A DNA stretch of 64,000 bases from JAVBMU01 sp031552185 (GTDB lineage Bacteria; Actinomycetota; Actinomycetes; Actinomycetales; Cellulomonadaceae). The stretch covers positions 1 through 64,000 of the forward strand of contig JAVBMU010000032.1 in the NCBI GenBank assembly GCA_031552185.1, in the 5' to 3' direction. This document shows positions 33,529 to 40,969 of the stretch, in pieces. Numbering within the stretch: position 1 is the first letter of the stretch; each line of letters starts with the position of its first letter. The position numbers and the translations under genes are program-made. The notes under the pieces were generated by a model. That model ran no database searches, was not told where the DNA came from, and was given only the letters and a program-made list of their open reading frames with translations.

Positions 33529-34326
33529 ATGACCGACGAGGGTGTGGCGCGGGCAGGCGATGGTTACCGGATGGGACCAGTCGTGCGCCGTGGCGAGCAG
33601 ATACCGGCCCAGACGACTGATCAGCGGCTGTTGGACTCCCGCAACGGCGCGGACTGGCTGCACGAGGATCCGTGGCGGGTGATGCGGATCCAGAGCGAGT
33701 TTGTCGAAGGATTCGGGGCGCTGGCCGAACTCGGGCCGGCGGTGTCGGTCTTCGGTTCCGCCCGCACCGGCGCGGACCACCCGGACTACGGGCGCGCGGT
33801 GGACGTCGGACGCAGGCTGGTCCGGGCGGGGTACGCGGTGATCACCGGCGGTGGTCCGGGGATCATGGAGGCGGCCAACCGCGGCGCGGTCGAGGCCGGC
33901 GGCACGTCCGTCGGGCTCGGGATCGAGTTGCCGTTCGAGCAGTCGATGAACGCCTACGCGAATCTTGCCGTCCATTTCCGCTACTTCTTCGTCCGCAAGA
34001 CGATGTTCGTCAAGTACTCCCAGGGGTTCGTCGTCATGCCGGGCGGTTTCGGCACCTTCGACGAACTCTTCGAGGCGATGACGCTCGTCCAGACGCACAA
34101 GGTGACCGGATTCCCGATCGTCCTGATCGGCACGGAGTATTGGCGCGGCCTGGTCGACTGGGTGCGGGGCTCCGTCGCGGGCCGCGGCATGATCGGCGCG
34201 CGGGACGTCGACTTGATCAGGGTCTGCGACGATCCTGCGGAGGCCGTGGAGTATGTGCATGCGCGGATCACCGATCTCCGGGCCGACGGCGTCGTCGCCC
34301 GCGCCCGCCAGGAGGCGAACCTGTGA
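33529..34326 (+). CDS. LOG family protein (TIGR00730; nucleoside 5'-monophosphate phosphoribohydrolase)
   Basis: 265 aa. Carries the lysine-decarboxylase-like/LOG Rossmann fold with VSVFGSARTG, ITGGGPGIMEAANRGA and the diagnostic PGGFGTFDELFE (PGGxGTxxE). The family hydrolyses cytokinin-type nucleotides to free base and ribose 5-phosphate. The homologue Rv1205 has this activity and sits in the same gene neighbourhood. Here it overlaps the FolP2-like gene by four bases (GTGA), so the two are translationally coupled. The substrate in this organism is unknown. Confidence 0.9.
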   Translation: MTDEGVARAGDGYRMGPVVRRGEQIPAQTTDQRLLDSRNGADWLHEDPWRVMRIQSEFVEGFGALAELGPAVSVFGSARTGADHPDYGRAVDVGRRLVRAGYAVITGGGPGIMEAANRGAVEAGGTSVGLGIELPFEQSMNAYANLAVHFRYFFVRKTMFVKYSQGFVVMPGGFGTFDELFEAMTLVQTHKVTGFPIVLIGTEYWRGLVDWVRGSVAGRGMIGARDVDLIRVCDDPAEAVEYVHARITDLRADGVVARARQEANL

Positions 34327-36104
34327 GCGGGATGCGGGACGACGCCGAGCCGATCGGTCGGCTCGGGCGGTCGGGGAGCCAACGGCCGGCCGACGAGCCG
34401 TGCTCGACCGAGACCATCGTGATGGAACGGATCTCCGCGGCCCGCCACGCTGTGGCCGACTACGGTCGGGCCGACTACGTCGTTGCCGACCACGTCGTTG
34501 CCGACCATGCTGCGGCGGCCGATGCGGAGACCGACCACCCGTTTCACGGCCATCCGATCGACGACGACGTCACGGATCGCTATCCGGTGAGTGCCGGCGC
34601 GCCGGCCGCTTACCCGGTCGACGACGTGACGGTTGCCTACGCGGTCGACGCCGGCGCGCCCTTCGGCTACGCGGTCGATGAGGGTTCGCCCTTCGGCTAC
34701 GCGGTCGACCAGGGCGCGCCCTTCGGCTACGCGGTCCACGACGGGGCGGACGGCGACGCGCTCGGGGACGCGGCGCTCCACGACGCGGCGCTCCACGACG
34801 CTGCGCTCCACGACGCTGCGCTCCACGACGCGGCGCTCCACGACGCTGCGCCTCACGACGCTGCGCCTCACGACGCTGCGCCCGCCGACGCGGCGCCCAA
34901 CGATGCGGCGCCCGACGACGGTGCGCTCGCGGACCACGCCCAGGATGACCGCGCGCTCGAAGGGTACGCGGTCGACGCCCGGGCGGAGGAGATGGCTTGG
35001 ATGGATCAGGACGACCCGGCGGAGGGGCAGGGCATGGAGAGGACGTTTGACTCGCCCGGGGTGGCGGAATCGGCGCCGGTGGCGCCCGGTTCGGTGGCCG
35101 CACCGGAATCGGCGCCGGTCGCGCCCGGATCGGCGCCGACGCCGCGCCCGATGGCGAGGTGGGTGAGCGCGCCGCATGCGGTGCCCCTGCCGGCGCTGGA
35201 GGTGCCCGCGGCGAGCCCGCCGGTGGTGCTGCGCGGGCGGCGATTCGATCGTCCGATCGTGATGGCGATCATCAACCGGACGGACGATTCGTTCTACCCC
35301 GCGGCGCGGCACCCGCAGGACGGTCCGGCGCTGGAGGCGGCCGCGACTGCCTTCGACGAGGGCGCCGTGATCTGCGACGTCGGCGGGGTCCGGGCCGGGG
35401 TGGGACCGCAGGTGGATGCGGCCGAGGAGATCCGTCGGGTGGTTCCGTTCATCGCCCGCCTGCGCGAGCAGGTTCCCGATCTTCTGATCAGCGTCGACAC
35501 CTGGCGCTCGGAGGTGGCGGCCGAGGCCATTGCCGCGGGCGCCGACCTGATCAACGACACCTGGGCCGGGCACGACCCCCAACTGGTCGAGGTCGCCGGC
35601 CGGGCCGGCGTCGGCATCGTCTGCTCGCACACGGGCGGCGCCGCCCCGCGCACCGACCCCAGCCAGATCGCATACCCGCTGCGCCCCGGCGCCACGGACG
35701 GGCGGGACGGCGTGGTGCAGGACGTCGTCGTGACCCTGCGCACCGGCGCCGCCCGGGCCGTGGCGTGGGGCGTGCCGCCGCACTCGGTCCTGATCGACCC
35801 GACCCACGACTTCGGCAAGAACACGTGGCACTCGCTGCACCTGGTCCGTCGCACGGGCGTGCTGGCCGGGCTCGGGTACCCGCTGATGGTGGCGTTGTCC
35901 CGGAAGGACTTCGTCGGCGAGAGCCTGGACCTGCCGGTCGACGAGCGACTCGAAGGAACGCTCGCCGCGACCGCGGTCGCGGCCTGGTTGGGCGCTCGGG
36001 TATTCCGCGCGCACGACGTCGCGCAGACCCGGCGGGTGCTGGACATGGTGGCGGCGATCCGCGGCGAGGCGCCGCCCCTGCGGGCGGAGCGCGGCCTGAC
36101 ATGA
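34323..36104 (+). CDS. folP2: FolP2-like dihydropteroate synthase homologue with repeat-rich N-terminus
   Basis: 593 aa from the GTG that overlaps the LOG stop. Residues about 300-590 form a pterin-binding TIM barrel (VMAIINRTDDSFY, ISVDTWRSEVAAEAI, INDTWAG, PTHDFGKNTWHSL, ALSRKDFVG, RAHDV). The canonical DIGGESTRPG loop is replaced by DVGGVRAGVG. This is like the FolP2 group, whose mycobacterial members lack dihydropteroate synthase activity. The first 240 residues are low-complexity, with four 10-residue YAVD-x-G-(A/S)PFG units and eleven DAA(L/P)x units. An internal ATG at 35034 has a GGAGGGG site 6 nt upstream and would give a 356-aa protein, so the true start is open. The next gene overlaps by four bases. 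Confidence 0.85.
   Translation: MSGMRDDAEPIGRLGRSGSQRPADEPCSTETIVMERISAARHAVADYGRADYVVADHVVADHAAAADAETDHPFHGHPIDDDVTDRYPVSAGAPAAYPVDDVTVAYAVDAGAPFGYAVDEGSPFGYAVDQGAPFGYAVHDGADGDALGDAALHDAALHDAALHDAALHDAALHDAAPHDAAPHDAAPADAAPNDAAPDDGALADHAQDDRALEGYAVDARAEEMAWMDQDDPAEGQGMERTFDSPGVAESAPVAPGSVAAPESAPVAPGSAPTPRPMARWVSAPHAVPLPALEVPAASPPVVLRGRRFDRPIVMAIINRTDDSFYPAARHPQDGPALEAAATAFDEGAVICDVGGVRAGVGPQVDAAEEIRRVVPFIARLREQVPDLLISVDTWRSEVAAEAIAAGADLINDTWAGHDPQLVEVAGRAGVGIVCSHTGGAAPRTDPSQIAYPLRPGATDGRDGVVQDVVVTLRTGAARAVAWGVPPHSVLIDPTHDFGKNTWHSLHLVRRTGVLAGLGYPLMVALSRKDFVGESLDLPVDERLEGTLAATAVAAWLGARVFRAHDVAQTRRVLDMVAAIRGEAPPLRAERGLT
34638..34931 (+). repeat. Two in-frame coding repeat arrays (4 x 30 bp and 11 x 15 bp)
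   Basis: A 30-bp unit starting TACGCGGTC recurs at 34638, 34668, 34698 and 34728. It is followed by eleven 15-bp units from 34767 to 34931 (GACGCGGCGCTCCAC and variants). Both periods are multiples of three, so they keep frame with the FolP2-like gene. The 15-bp units encode DAALH/DAAPH, superficially like pentapeptide repeats. Confidence 0.85.
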
Positions 36105-37408
36105 GCGAGCGCCCGGGCGGGAGCAGTCGGGTGAGCGTCCGGGCCACCCGGCGGACGGGCCGGGCCCGTCCGGCGGGCGCCGGGTCCTCGCGCGCGGGCT
36201 CCGCCCGGGCAGGGTCCTCGCGGGCGTGGCCCGCGGCCGGATCGCCGAGGGCGTGGCCGTGGTGGGCCCAGGCGGTGGCCGTCTTCGCCGCCGGTCGCGC
36301 GGTGAGCGCGGTGATCCTGATCGTCATCTCCCGGTTCCAGGCAGAAAACGGCTGGACGACGGCCAAGCCCTCCTACCTGTCCTACGTGGGGCGGATGTGG
36401 GACGCGAGTTGGTACGAGCAGATCGCGTACCAGGGGTACCCGGCGAGCCTCCCGATCGGTGCCGACGGCGTCGTCCAACAGAATGCTTGGGCATTCTTCC
36501 CGCTGTTCCCGGGGATCGTCCGGGCGCTCGACGTCGTGACGAGGCTGGGCTGGGACGTCCTTGCCCCGACGGTCGCGCTCGTCGCCGGCGCGGGGGCGGC
36601 CGTTGTGATCCACCGCCTCGTCTCCGTCGCCGGCAGCCGGGCGGTGGAGCGGCGCCCGGGTCTGCCCTTGGCGACGGTGGCCGTGGTCAGCTTCTTCCCC
36701 GCCGCCCCAGTGCTGCAGGTCGCCTACACGGAATCGCTCGCGCTCCTGCTGGTGGCGGGTTCCCTGCTGCTGCTCGCCCGGCGGAGGTACGAATGGGCGG
36801 GCGTGCTCGTGGTCGTCCTCGGGCTGACCCGGGGCGTCGCGCTGCCGATTGCGGCGGCCGTCGGCTGGCACCTGTTCCGGCGGTTCCGGGAGGGCGGGTT
36901 GCCGACCCGGGATCTCGCCCGCGGGGCGGGGCTGACCGGCGTCGCCGTCGTCGCGGGTTTCGCCTGGCCGGGGATCTGCGCCTGGGTGATCGGCGATCCG
37001 CAGGCCTACCTGCGCACTCAAGCGGCGTGGCGGGGCGGCGGTGGGATCGTGCCGGTGCGGCCGTGGTTCGACGTTTCCCAATGGCTGCTCGGCAGTTGGG
37101 GGCCGTGGCTGCTGGTGCTCATCGCGGCAGCGACGGCCGCCATGGTGTTGTCCCCGGTTGCGCGGCGGCTGGGTCCGGAGATGCAGGCGTGGTCGGGCGC
37201 CTATCTCGCCTACCTGGTCGTGACGATGCCGTTGACCACGAGCATGATCCGGTATCTGCTGCTCGCCTTCCCCCTTGGCGCGGTCAGCGTCGGCTGGACC
37301 CGGTCCAGGATCTGGCTGTGGATCCTGCTGATCGGCTTCGTCGCCGGGCAGGCGTGGTGGGTCTGGGGGCTGTGGCGGCTGACGCCGCCCTCGGGCTGGC
37401 CGCCGTAG
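36101..37408 (+). CDS. GT-C mannosyltransferase, PIG-V/Gpi18-like
   Basis: 435 aa polytopic membrane protein. After a basic Ser/Arg/Ala-rich N-terminus (about 50 residues) come about nine helices. The first extracytoplasmic loop has the PIG-V-type signature WDASWYEQIAYQGYP with the acidic residue expected for GT-C enzymes, then NAWAFFPLFPG. Such proteins use polyprenyl-phosphate mannose to modify lipids or glycans outside the membrane. Rv1208 at the corresponding place is a soluble glucosyltransferase (GpgS), so this is a different enzyme. The start overlaps the FolP2-like stop (ATGA). Confidence 0.78.
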   Translation: MSERPGGSSRVSVRATRRTGRARPAGAGSSRAGSARAGSSRAWPAAGSPRAWPWWAQAVAVFAAGRAVSAVILIVISRFQAENGWTTAKPSYLSYVGRMWDASWYEQIAYQGYPASLPIGADGVVQQNAWAFFPLFPGIVRALDVVTRLGWDVLAPTVALVAGAGAAVVIHRLVSVAGSRAVERRPGLPLATVAVVSFFPAAPVLQVAYTESLALLLVAGSLLLLARRRYEWAGVLVVVLGLTRGVALPIAAAVGWHLFRRFREGGLPTRDLARGAGLTGVAVVAGFAWPGICAWVIGDPQAYLRTQAAWRGGGGIVPVRPWFDVSQWLLGSWGPWLLVLIAAATAAMVLSPVARRLGPEMQAWSGAYLAYLVVTMPLTTSMIRYLLLAFPLGAVSVGWTRSRIWLWILLIGFVAGQAWWVWGLWRLTPPSGWPP

Positions 37409-37462
37409 GTGGAATTCTCGCCGCAACCGCAGTCCGACGCCGGAGGCGTCGGTCCTGTGAAC

Positions 37463-37468
37463 TAGACT
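37463..37468 (+). promoter_or_regulatory. Possible -10 box (TAGACT) of the DUF3117 gene
   Basis: TAGACT lies 130 bp before the DUF3117 start in an A/T-richer dip (TGTGAACTAGACTAACAG) right after the mannosyltransferase. No -35 match. It would give a leader of about 120 nt. Confidence 0.35.
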
Positions 37469-37597
37469 AACAGCGGCGTCGACAGTGGTCGGACGGGGTT
37501 GCGTGGAGACTGTGCACGAACCCGAGCGGTCGTTGCCCGAGGCCGCCGCCCGCCACCAGCGGGCGTGGAAGGGGACTACGTGAATGGAGTACCACCA

Positions 37598-37765
37598 ATG
37601 GCTGCGATGAAGCCGCGGACGGGTGACGGGCCGCTCGAGGTCACCAAAGAGGGACGCGGAATCGTGATGCGGGTTCCGCTTGAGGGCGGTGGCAGGCTCG
37701 TGGTGGAACTCAACGCGACCGAGGCGAGCGAACTCGGCGAGGCCCTCCAGGCCGTGGTGGCCTGA
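37598..37765 (+). CDS. DUF3117 small conserved protein
   Basis: 55 aa, the exact length of this actinobacterial family (Rv1211 in M. tuberculosis). The whole sequence matches the family pattern: MKPRTGDGPLEVTKEGRG, RVPLEGGGRLVVELN and ASELGEALQAV. The function is unknown. GGAG lies 8 nt before the ATG. It is eight bases ahead of the aminopeptidase start and may be cotranscribed with it. Confidence 0.93.
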   Translation: MAAMKPRTGDGPLEVTKEGRGIVMRVPLEGGGRLVVELNATEASELGEALQAVVA

Positions 37766-37772
37766 TTTGAAC

Positions 37773-39404
37773 ATGCGTGGCGCCGCGGCGCTCGGGCCGG
37801 AATTGCCCGAGGTCCGGAGCGCGCGCGGAAGCCTCGCGGGCGACAGCTTCCCGTCAGGTGCGGACACGGATGCCGTCGTCGTCGCCGTCGCGCCCGCGCG
37901 CGAAGCGGCGGACGGCGTCGAGCCCCGCTCCGGCACGGTCGACGCCGCCGCGCGGTACGCGGTCGACCTGGCCGAACTGGCGGATCGGACCGGGGGCCCG
38001 GGATTCACGGGTGCGGCGGGGGACATCGCCGGCGTCGATCTGCCGCGTGCCCACGAGGGCGAGGCCGACCTGCCCTGGGCGGACCTGCCGGCGCGAATCG
38101 TCCTCGTCGGGATCGGCGGCGGCACGCCGGCCGAACTGCGCAAAGCCGGCGCTGCGGTCGCGGGCGCAACCCGAGGGCTGGGACGGGTCGTGTCCGTGGC
38201 GGCCGCCGAAGCCGGCGCCGACGGCGCCCGGGCGTTCGTCGAGGGCTACCTCCTCGCCGGTTATCGGCCGACACCCGTCGACGCCGCCGACCTGTCCGCC
38301 GCGCGCGGGGGCGCGGACGTTCCGTCCGCGGCACCGCCGGCGGCGTCCGGCGCGGACCGCCCGGCCCGCGTTCTGGTCATGCTCGGACCCGACGTCGAGG
38401 CCGCGATCGCGGCGGCCGAACGGGCCGCCCGGGCGACCTGTTTGGTGCGGGACCTGGCCAACACGCCGGCGAACATCAAGACCCCGAACTGGCTGGCCGA
38501 GCGGGTGCAGGCCCTGGGGGCCGGCGCCGGGGTCGCGGTGCGCGTGCTCGACCCGGCCGACCTCGCGGCCGCGGGCCTCGGGGCGATCCTTGCGGTCGGC
38601 GCCGGCTCGGCGAGTTCGCCCCGCCTGGTGATCGCGGACTACGTGCCGTCGGGCCGAGTCGCCCGCCGCGCCCGGCACATCGTGCTGGTCGGCAAGGGCA
38701 TCACGTTCGACACTGGCGGCCTCGACATCAAGCCGCGGACCTCGATGGTCACGATGAAGACCGACATGGCGGGCGCCGCCGTGGCCCTCGCGACGGTCCT
38801 CGGCGCCGCCGAGGCCGCCCTGGCGCATCGGGTGACGGCCGTGCTGGCCCTGGCCGAGAACCACTTCGGCGGGGCCTCCTACCGGCCGAGCGACGTCCTG
38901 CGCACGGGCTCCGGCCGCACGGTCGAGGTCGGGGACACCGACGCCGAGGGTCGGCTGGTCCTGGCCGACGCGCTCGGCTACGCGGTCGCCGAATGGCACC
39001 CGGACGTGCTGATCGACGTCGCCACCCTGACCGGGTCGGCGACGGTCGGGTTGGGCCGCACCCACGCCGCGCTGTTCGCCTCCGACGACGCCCTGGCGGA
39101 GCGGTTGATCGAGGCCGGCGAGGCGTGCGGCGAGCGACTGTGGCGGCTGCCACTCGTGCCGGAATACCGGTCCGCACTGCGCTCGGACGTCGCCGACCTG
39201 CGCAACGTGCCGCACGAATCGCCGGGTGGCGGAGCCATCACGGCCGCCCTGTTCCTGCAGGAATTCGCCGGCGCGGGCGCTTGGGCGCACCTCGACATCG
39301 CCGGGACGGCCCGGCACGTGAGCGGCGGGCCGGGAACCGGGGCGGGCGCCACGGGCTTCGGCGCCCGGGTGCTGCTGCGATACCTGGAGGCGCTGGGCTC
39401 GTAG
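37773..39404 (+). CDS. pepA: Leucyl aminopeptidase (M17)
   Basis: Dinuclear-metal aminopeptidase that removes N-terminal residues; cytoplasmic. 543 aa. The N-terminal domain is divergent and Ala-rich. The C-terminal catalytic domain has NTPANIKTPNWLAE, GKGITFDTGGLDIKP (Lys and Asp ligands), KTDMAGAA and the signature TDAEGRLVLADALG. The residue before TDAEGRL is Asp where most members have Asn. HLDIAGTARHVSGG is present near the end. Stop-to-stop it converges with the O-methyltransferase across a duplicated 26-bp junction. Confidence 0.93.
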   Translation: MRGAAALGPELPEVRSARGSLAGDSFPSGADTDAVVVAVAPAREAADGVEPRSGTVDAAARYAVDLAELADRTGGPGFTGAAGDIAGVDLPRAHEGEADLPWADLPARIVLVGIGGGTPAELRKAGAAVAGATRGLGRVVSVAAAEAGADGARAFVEGYLLAGYRPTPVDAADLSAARGGADVPSAAPPAASGADRPARVLVMLGPDVEAAIAAAERAARATCLVRDLANTPANIKTPNWLAERVQALGAGAGVAVRVLDPADLAAAGLGAILAVGAGSASSPRLVIADYVPSGRVARRARHIVLVGKGITFDTGGLDIKPRTSMVTMKTDMAGAAVALATVLGAAEAALAHRVTAVLALAENHFGGASYRPSDVLRTGSGRTVEVGDTDAEGRLVLADALGYAVAEWHPDVLIDVATLTGSATVGLGRTHAALFASDDALAERLIEAGEACGERLWRLPLVPEYRSALRSDVADLRNVPHESPGGGAITAALFLQEFAGAGAWAHLDIAGTARHVSGGPGTGAGATGFGARVLLRYLEALGS

Positions 39405-39447
39405 CGCTCAGCGCTTCACGGGGCTCGTAGCGCTCAGCGCTTCACGG
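39396..39447. repeat. Perfect 26-bp tandem duplication at a convergent gene junction
   Basis: The units 39396-39421 and 39422-39447 are identical. Each contains the TAG used as stop by the plus-strand aminopeptidase and the TCA that is the TGA stop of the minus-strand methyltransferase. The aminopeptidase stops in the first unit and the methyltransferase in the second. A near-palindrome, AGCGCT-C-AGCGCT, lies in each unit. Confidence 0.85.
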
Positions 39448-40087
39448 CGAGGAGCAGCCCGTCCCCGACGGGCAGCAGGGCCGGGAGGACCCGATCGTCG
39501 TCGCGCAGCCGACGCCCGAGTTCGCGCACGATCGTGGTGGCCTCATCCCGGCGGGCCGGGTTGGCCACCCGGTCGCCCGCCAGCGCGCCGTCGACCACCA
39601 GGACCCCGCCCGGGCGGAGCAGGCGCAGCGCCTGCTCCGCGTACTCGGGCCAGGAGCGCACGTCCTGGCCGACGAGAACGAGGTCGTACGCGCCGTCGGC
39701 CAGCCGGGGCAGGACATCCACCGGCCGGCCGGGAATGGTCCGAGTCCGGGTCGGCCGGATGCCGGCCTCCGCGAAGGCCGCCTTGGCCGCGCGCTGGTGC
39801 TCGATCTCGACGTCGATCGTCGTCAGGACTCCGTCGGCCGGCATGCCGCGCAACAGCCAGAGGGAGGCGACGCCGGTCCCGGTCCCGATCTCCACCACCG
39901 CCCGCGCGGCGAGCGCGGCCGCGAGTGCGCCGACCGCGGCCCCGGCGCCCGGCGTGATGGCATGGCAGCCCAATTCGGCGGCGCGGTCCCGGCCCCGCAG
40001 GAGAACCTCGTCCTCCGGGACGAATTCCTCGCAGTAGACCCAACTCGCCGCCTTGGCGTTGTTCCGGTCGCTGCCGACGTCGATGAT
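39434..40087 (-). CDS. SAM-dependent O-methyltransferase (Rv1220c-like), apparent ATC start
   Basis: About 217 aa. SAM-binding motif VVEIGTGTGVASLWLL, then TTIDVEIEHQ, YDLVLVGQDV and RPGGVLVVDGAL are typical of the COMT-like class I family. It is the expected divergent neighbour of sigE. The conserved N-terminal part (WVYCEEFVPEDEVLLRGRDRAAELGCHAITPG) is fully open, but between the upstream in-frame stop (40169-40171) and TTG 39973 there is no ATG, GTG or TTG. A strong CAGGGAGGG site (minus strand) immediately precedes ATC-ATC codons at 40087/40084. I set the start there; the TTG would cut into the conserved N-terminus. Confidence 0.8.
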   Translation of the reverse strand: MIDVGSDRNNAKAASWVYCEEFVPEDEVLLRGRDRAAELGCHAITPGAGAAVGALAAALAARAVVEIGTGTGVASLWLLRGMPADGVLTTIDVEIEHQRAAKAAFAEAGIRPTRTRTIPGRPVDVLPRLADGAYDLVLVGQDVRSWPEYAEQALRLLRPGGVLVVDGALAGDRVANPARRDEATTIVRELGRRLRDDDRVLPALLPVGDGLLLAVKR

Positions 40088-40281
40088 GGCCCTCCCTGGT
40101 CGGGCGCCGCACTCGGCGCGGGCAGTGTTCCGCTGCGATCGTACCCGGCTCGGCCGGCTCGGCCGTGTTCAGCGGCATTTCTCGGCGCGCTTCGCGGTCG
40201 GCTTCCGGAGGCTGCGGTCTCGGCTTCTGTGCACGCCCGGTGGGTGCGTCGGCCGGCTTTGGGAAAGAATCCGGTGGCTCG

Positions 40282-40307
40282 GGAACACCTCGCGACCGCC
40301 GGCAGTT
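40282..40307 (+). promoter_or_regulatory. ECF-type (sigma-E-like) promoter of sigE, leaderless
   Basis: GGAAC at 40282-40286, 18 bp, then GTT at 40305-40307 fits the GGAAC/GTT promoters read by SigE/SigH-class ECF sigma factors. The predicted transcript start is within a few bases of the ATG at 40316. This suggests autoregulation and a leaderless message. Confidence 0.55.
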
Positions 40308-40315
40308 GTCCTGAA

Positions 40316-40969
40316 ATGATGGCAACTGTGATGGACGCAACCACGAGCGCCGATGCGCCGGGCCCGCAGGCGGCCCCGGCGCGTTGGGTGCCGCCGTCCT
40401 GGGACGAGATCGTCCGCGAGCACTCGGCTCGCGTCTATCGCCTCGCCTACCGGTTGACGGGTAATCGGCCCGACGCCGAAGACCTGACCCAGGAGGTCTT
40501 TATTCGCGTCTTCCGGTCTCTCGCGGGATATACCCCGGGCACCTTCGAAGGTTGGCTGCATCGCATTACCACCAATTTGTTCCTGGATCAGGTGCGCCGC
40601 ACTCAGCGGATCCGAATGGACGCGATGGGTGCCGACGCCGAGCGCGTCGCCGCCGCGCACGGGGGTGAACCCGAGGAGGGATTCGAGCAGGCCAATCTCG
40701 ATCAGGACATCCAGCGCGCCCTCGCCGCGCTGGCCCCGCAATACCGGGCCGCCGTCGTCCTGTGCGATATCGAGGGGTTGAGCTACGAGGAGATTGCGGT
40801 GACCCTGGGCATCAAGCTCGGCACCGTGCGCTCGCGGATTCATCGCGCGCGAGCGCAGCTGCGGCAGGCGCTCGCCCACCGGGACCCCACCGAGCGGCCC
40901 GCGACCGAGGCGGAGGCCGAGCGCGCGACCGAGTCGGAGGCCGTGCGGCCGGTCGGGGGTGGGCGATGA
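40316..40969 (+). CDS. sigE: ECF RNA polymerase sigma factor SigE
   Basis: 217 aa extracytoplasmic-function sigma factor. Region 2 is seen at about residues 35-100 (VYRLAYRLTGNRPDAEDLTQEVFIRVFRSL; TFEGWLHRITTNLFLDQVRR). Region 4 with its helix-turn-helix lies at about 145-195 (LAALAPQYRAAVVLCDIEGLSYEEIAVTLGI; GTVRSRIHRARAQL). The order with O-methyltransferase, anti-sigma, htrA and tatB is that of the M. tuberculosis sigE locus, which responds to envelope stress. ATG 40316 is used because the likely promoter is adjacent; ATG 40331 is possible. It overlaps the anti-sigma gene by four bases. Confidence 0.94.
   Translation: MMATVMDATTSADAPGPQAAPARWVPPSWDEIVREHSARVYRLAYRLTGNRPDAEDLTQEVFIRVFRSLAGYTPGTFEGWLHRITTNLFLDQVRRTQRIRMDAMGADAERVAAAHGGEPEEGFEQANLDQDIQRALAALAPQYRAAVVLCDIEGLSYEEIAVTLGIKLGTVRSRIHRARAQLRQALAHRDPTERPATEAEAERATESEAVRPVGGGR

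Noticed and set aside
34767..34931. Pentapeptide-repeat domain (Mfp/Qnr-like) in the FolP2 N-terminus
   Set aside because: DAALH/DAAPH units have the five-residue period but lack the regular Leu/Phe centre through the whole array, and the DNA repeats are near-perfect, as expected for slippage-born low-complexity sequence.
34638..34931. CRISPR-like array
   Set aside because: Repeats are contiguous without unique spacers, keep the reading frame and lie inside a coding region. No cas genes are present.
35294..38143. Minus-strand open frame of about 949 codons across folP2, the mannosyltransferase and DUF3117
   Set aside because: It spans several well-supported plus-strand genes. Its composition is the reverse-complement shadow typical of high-G+C DNA.
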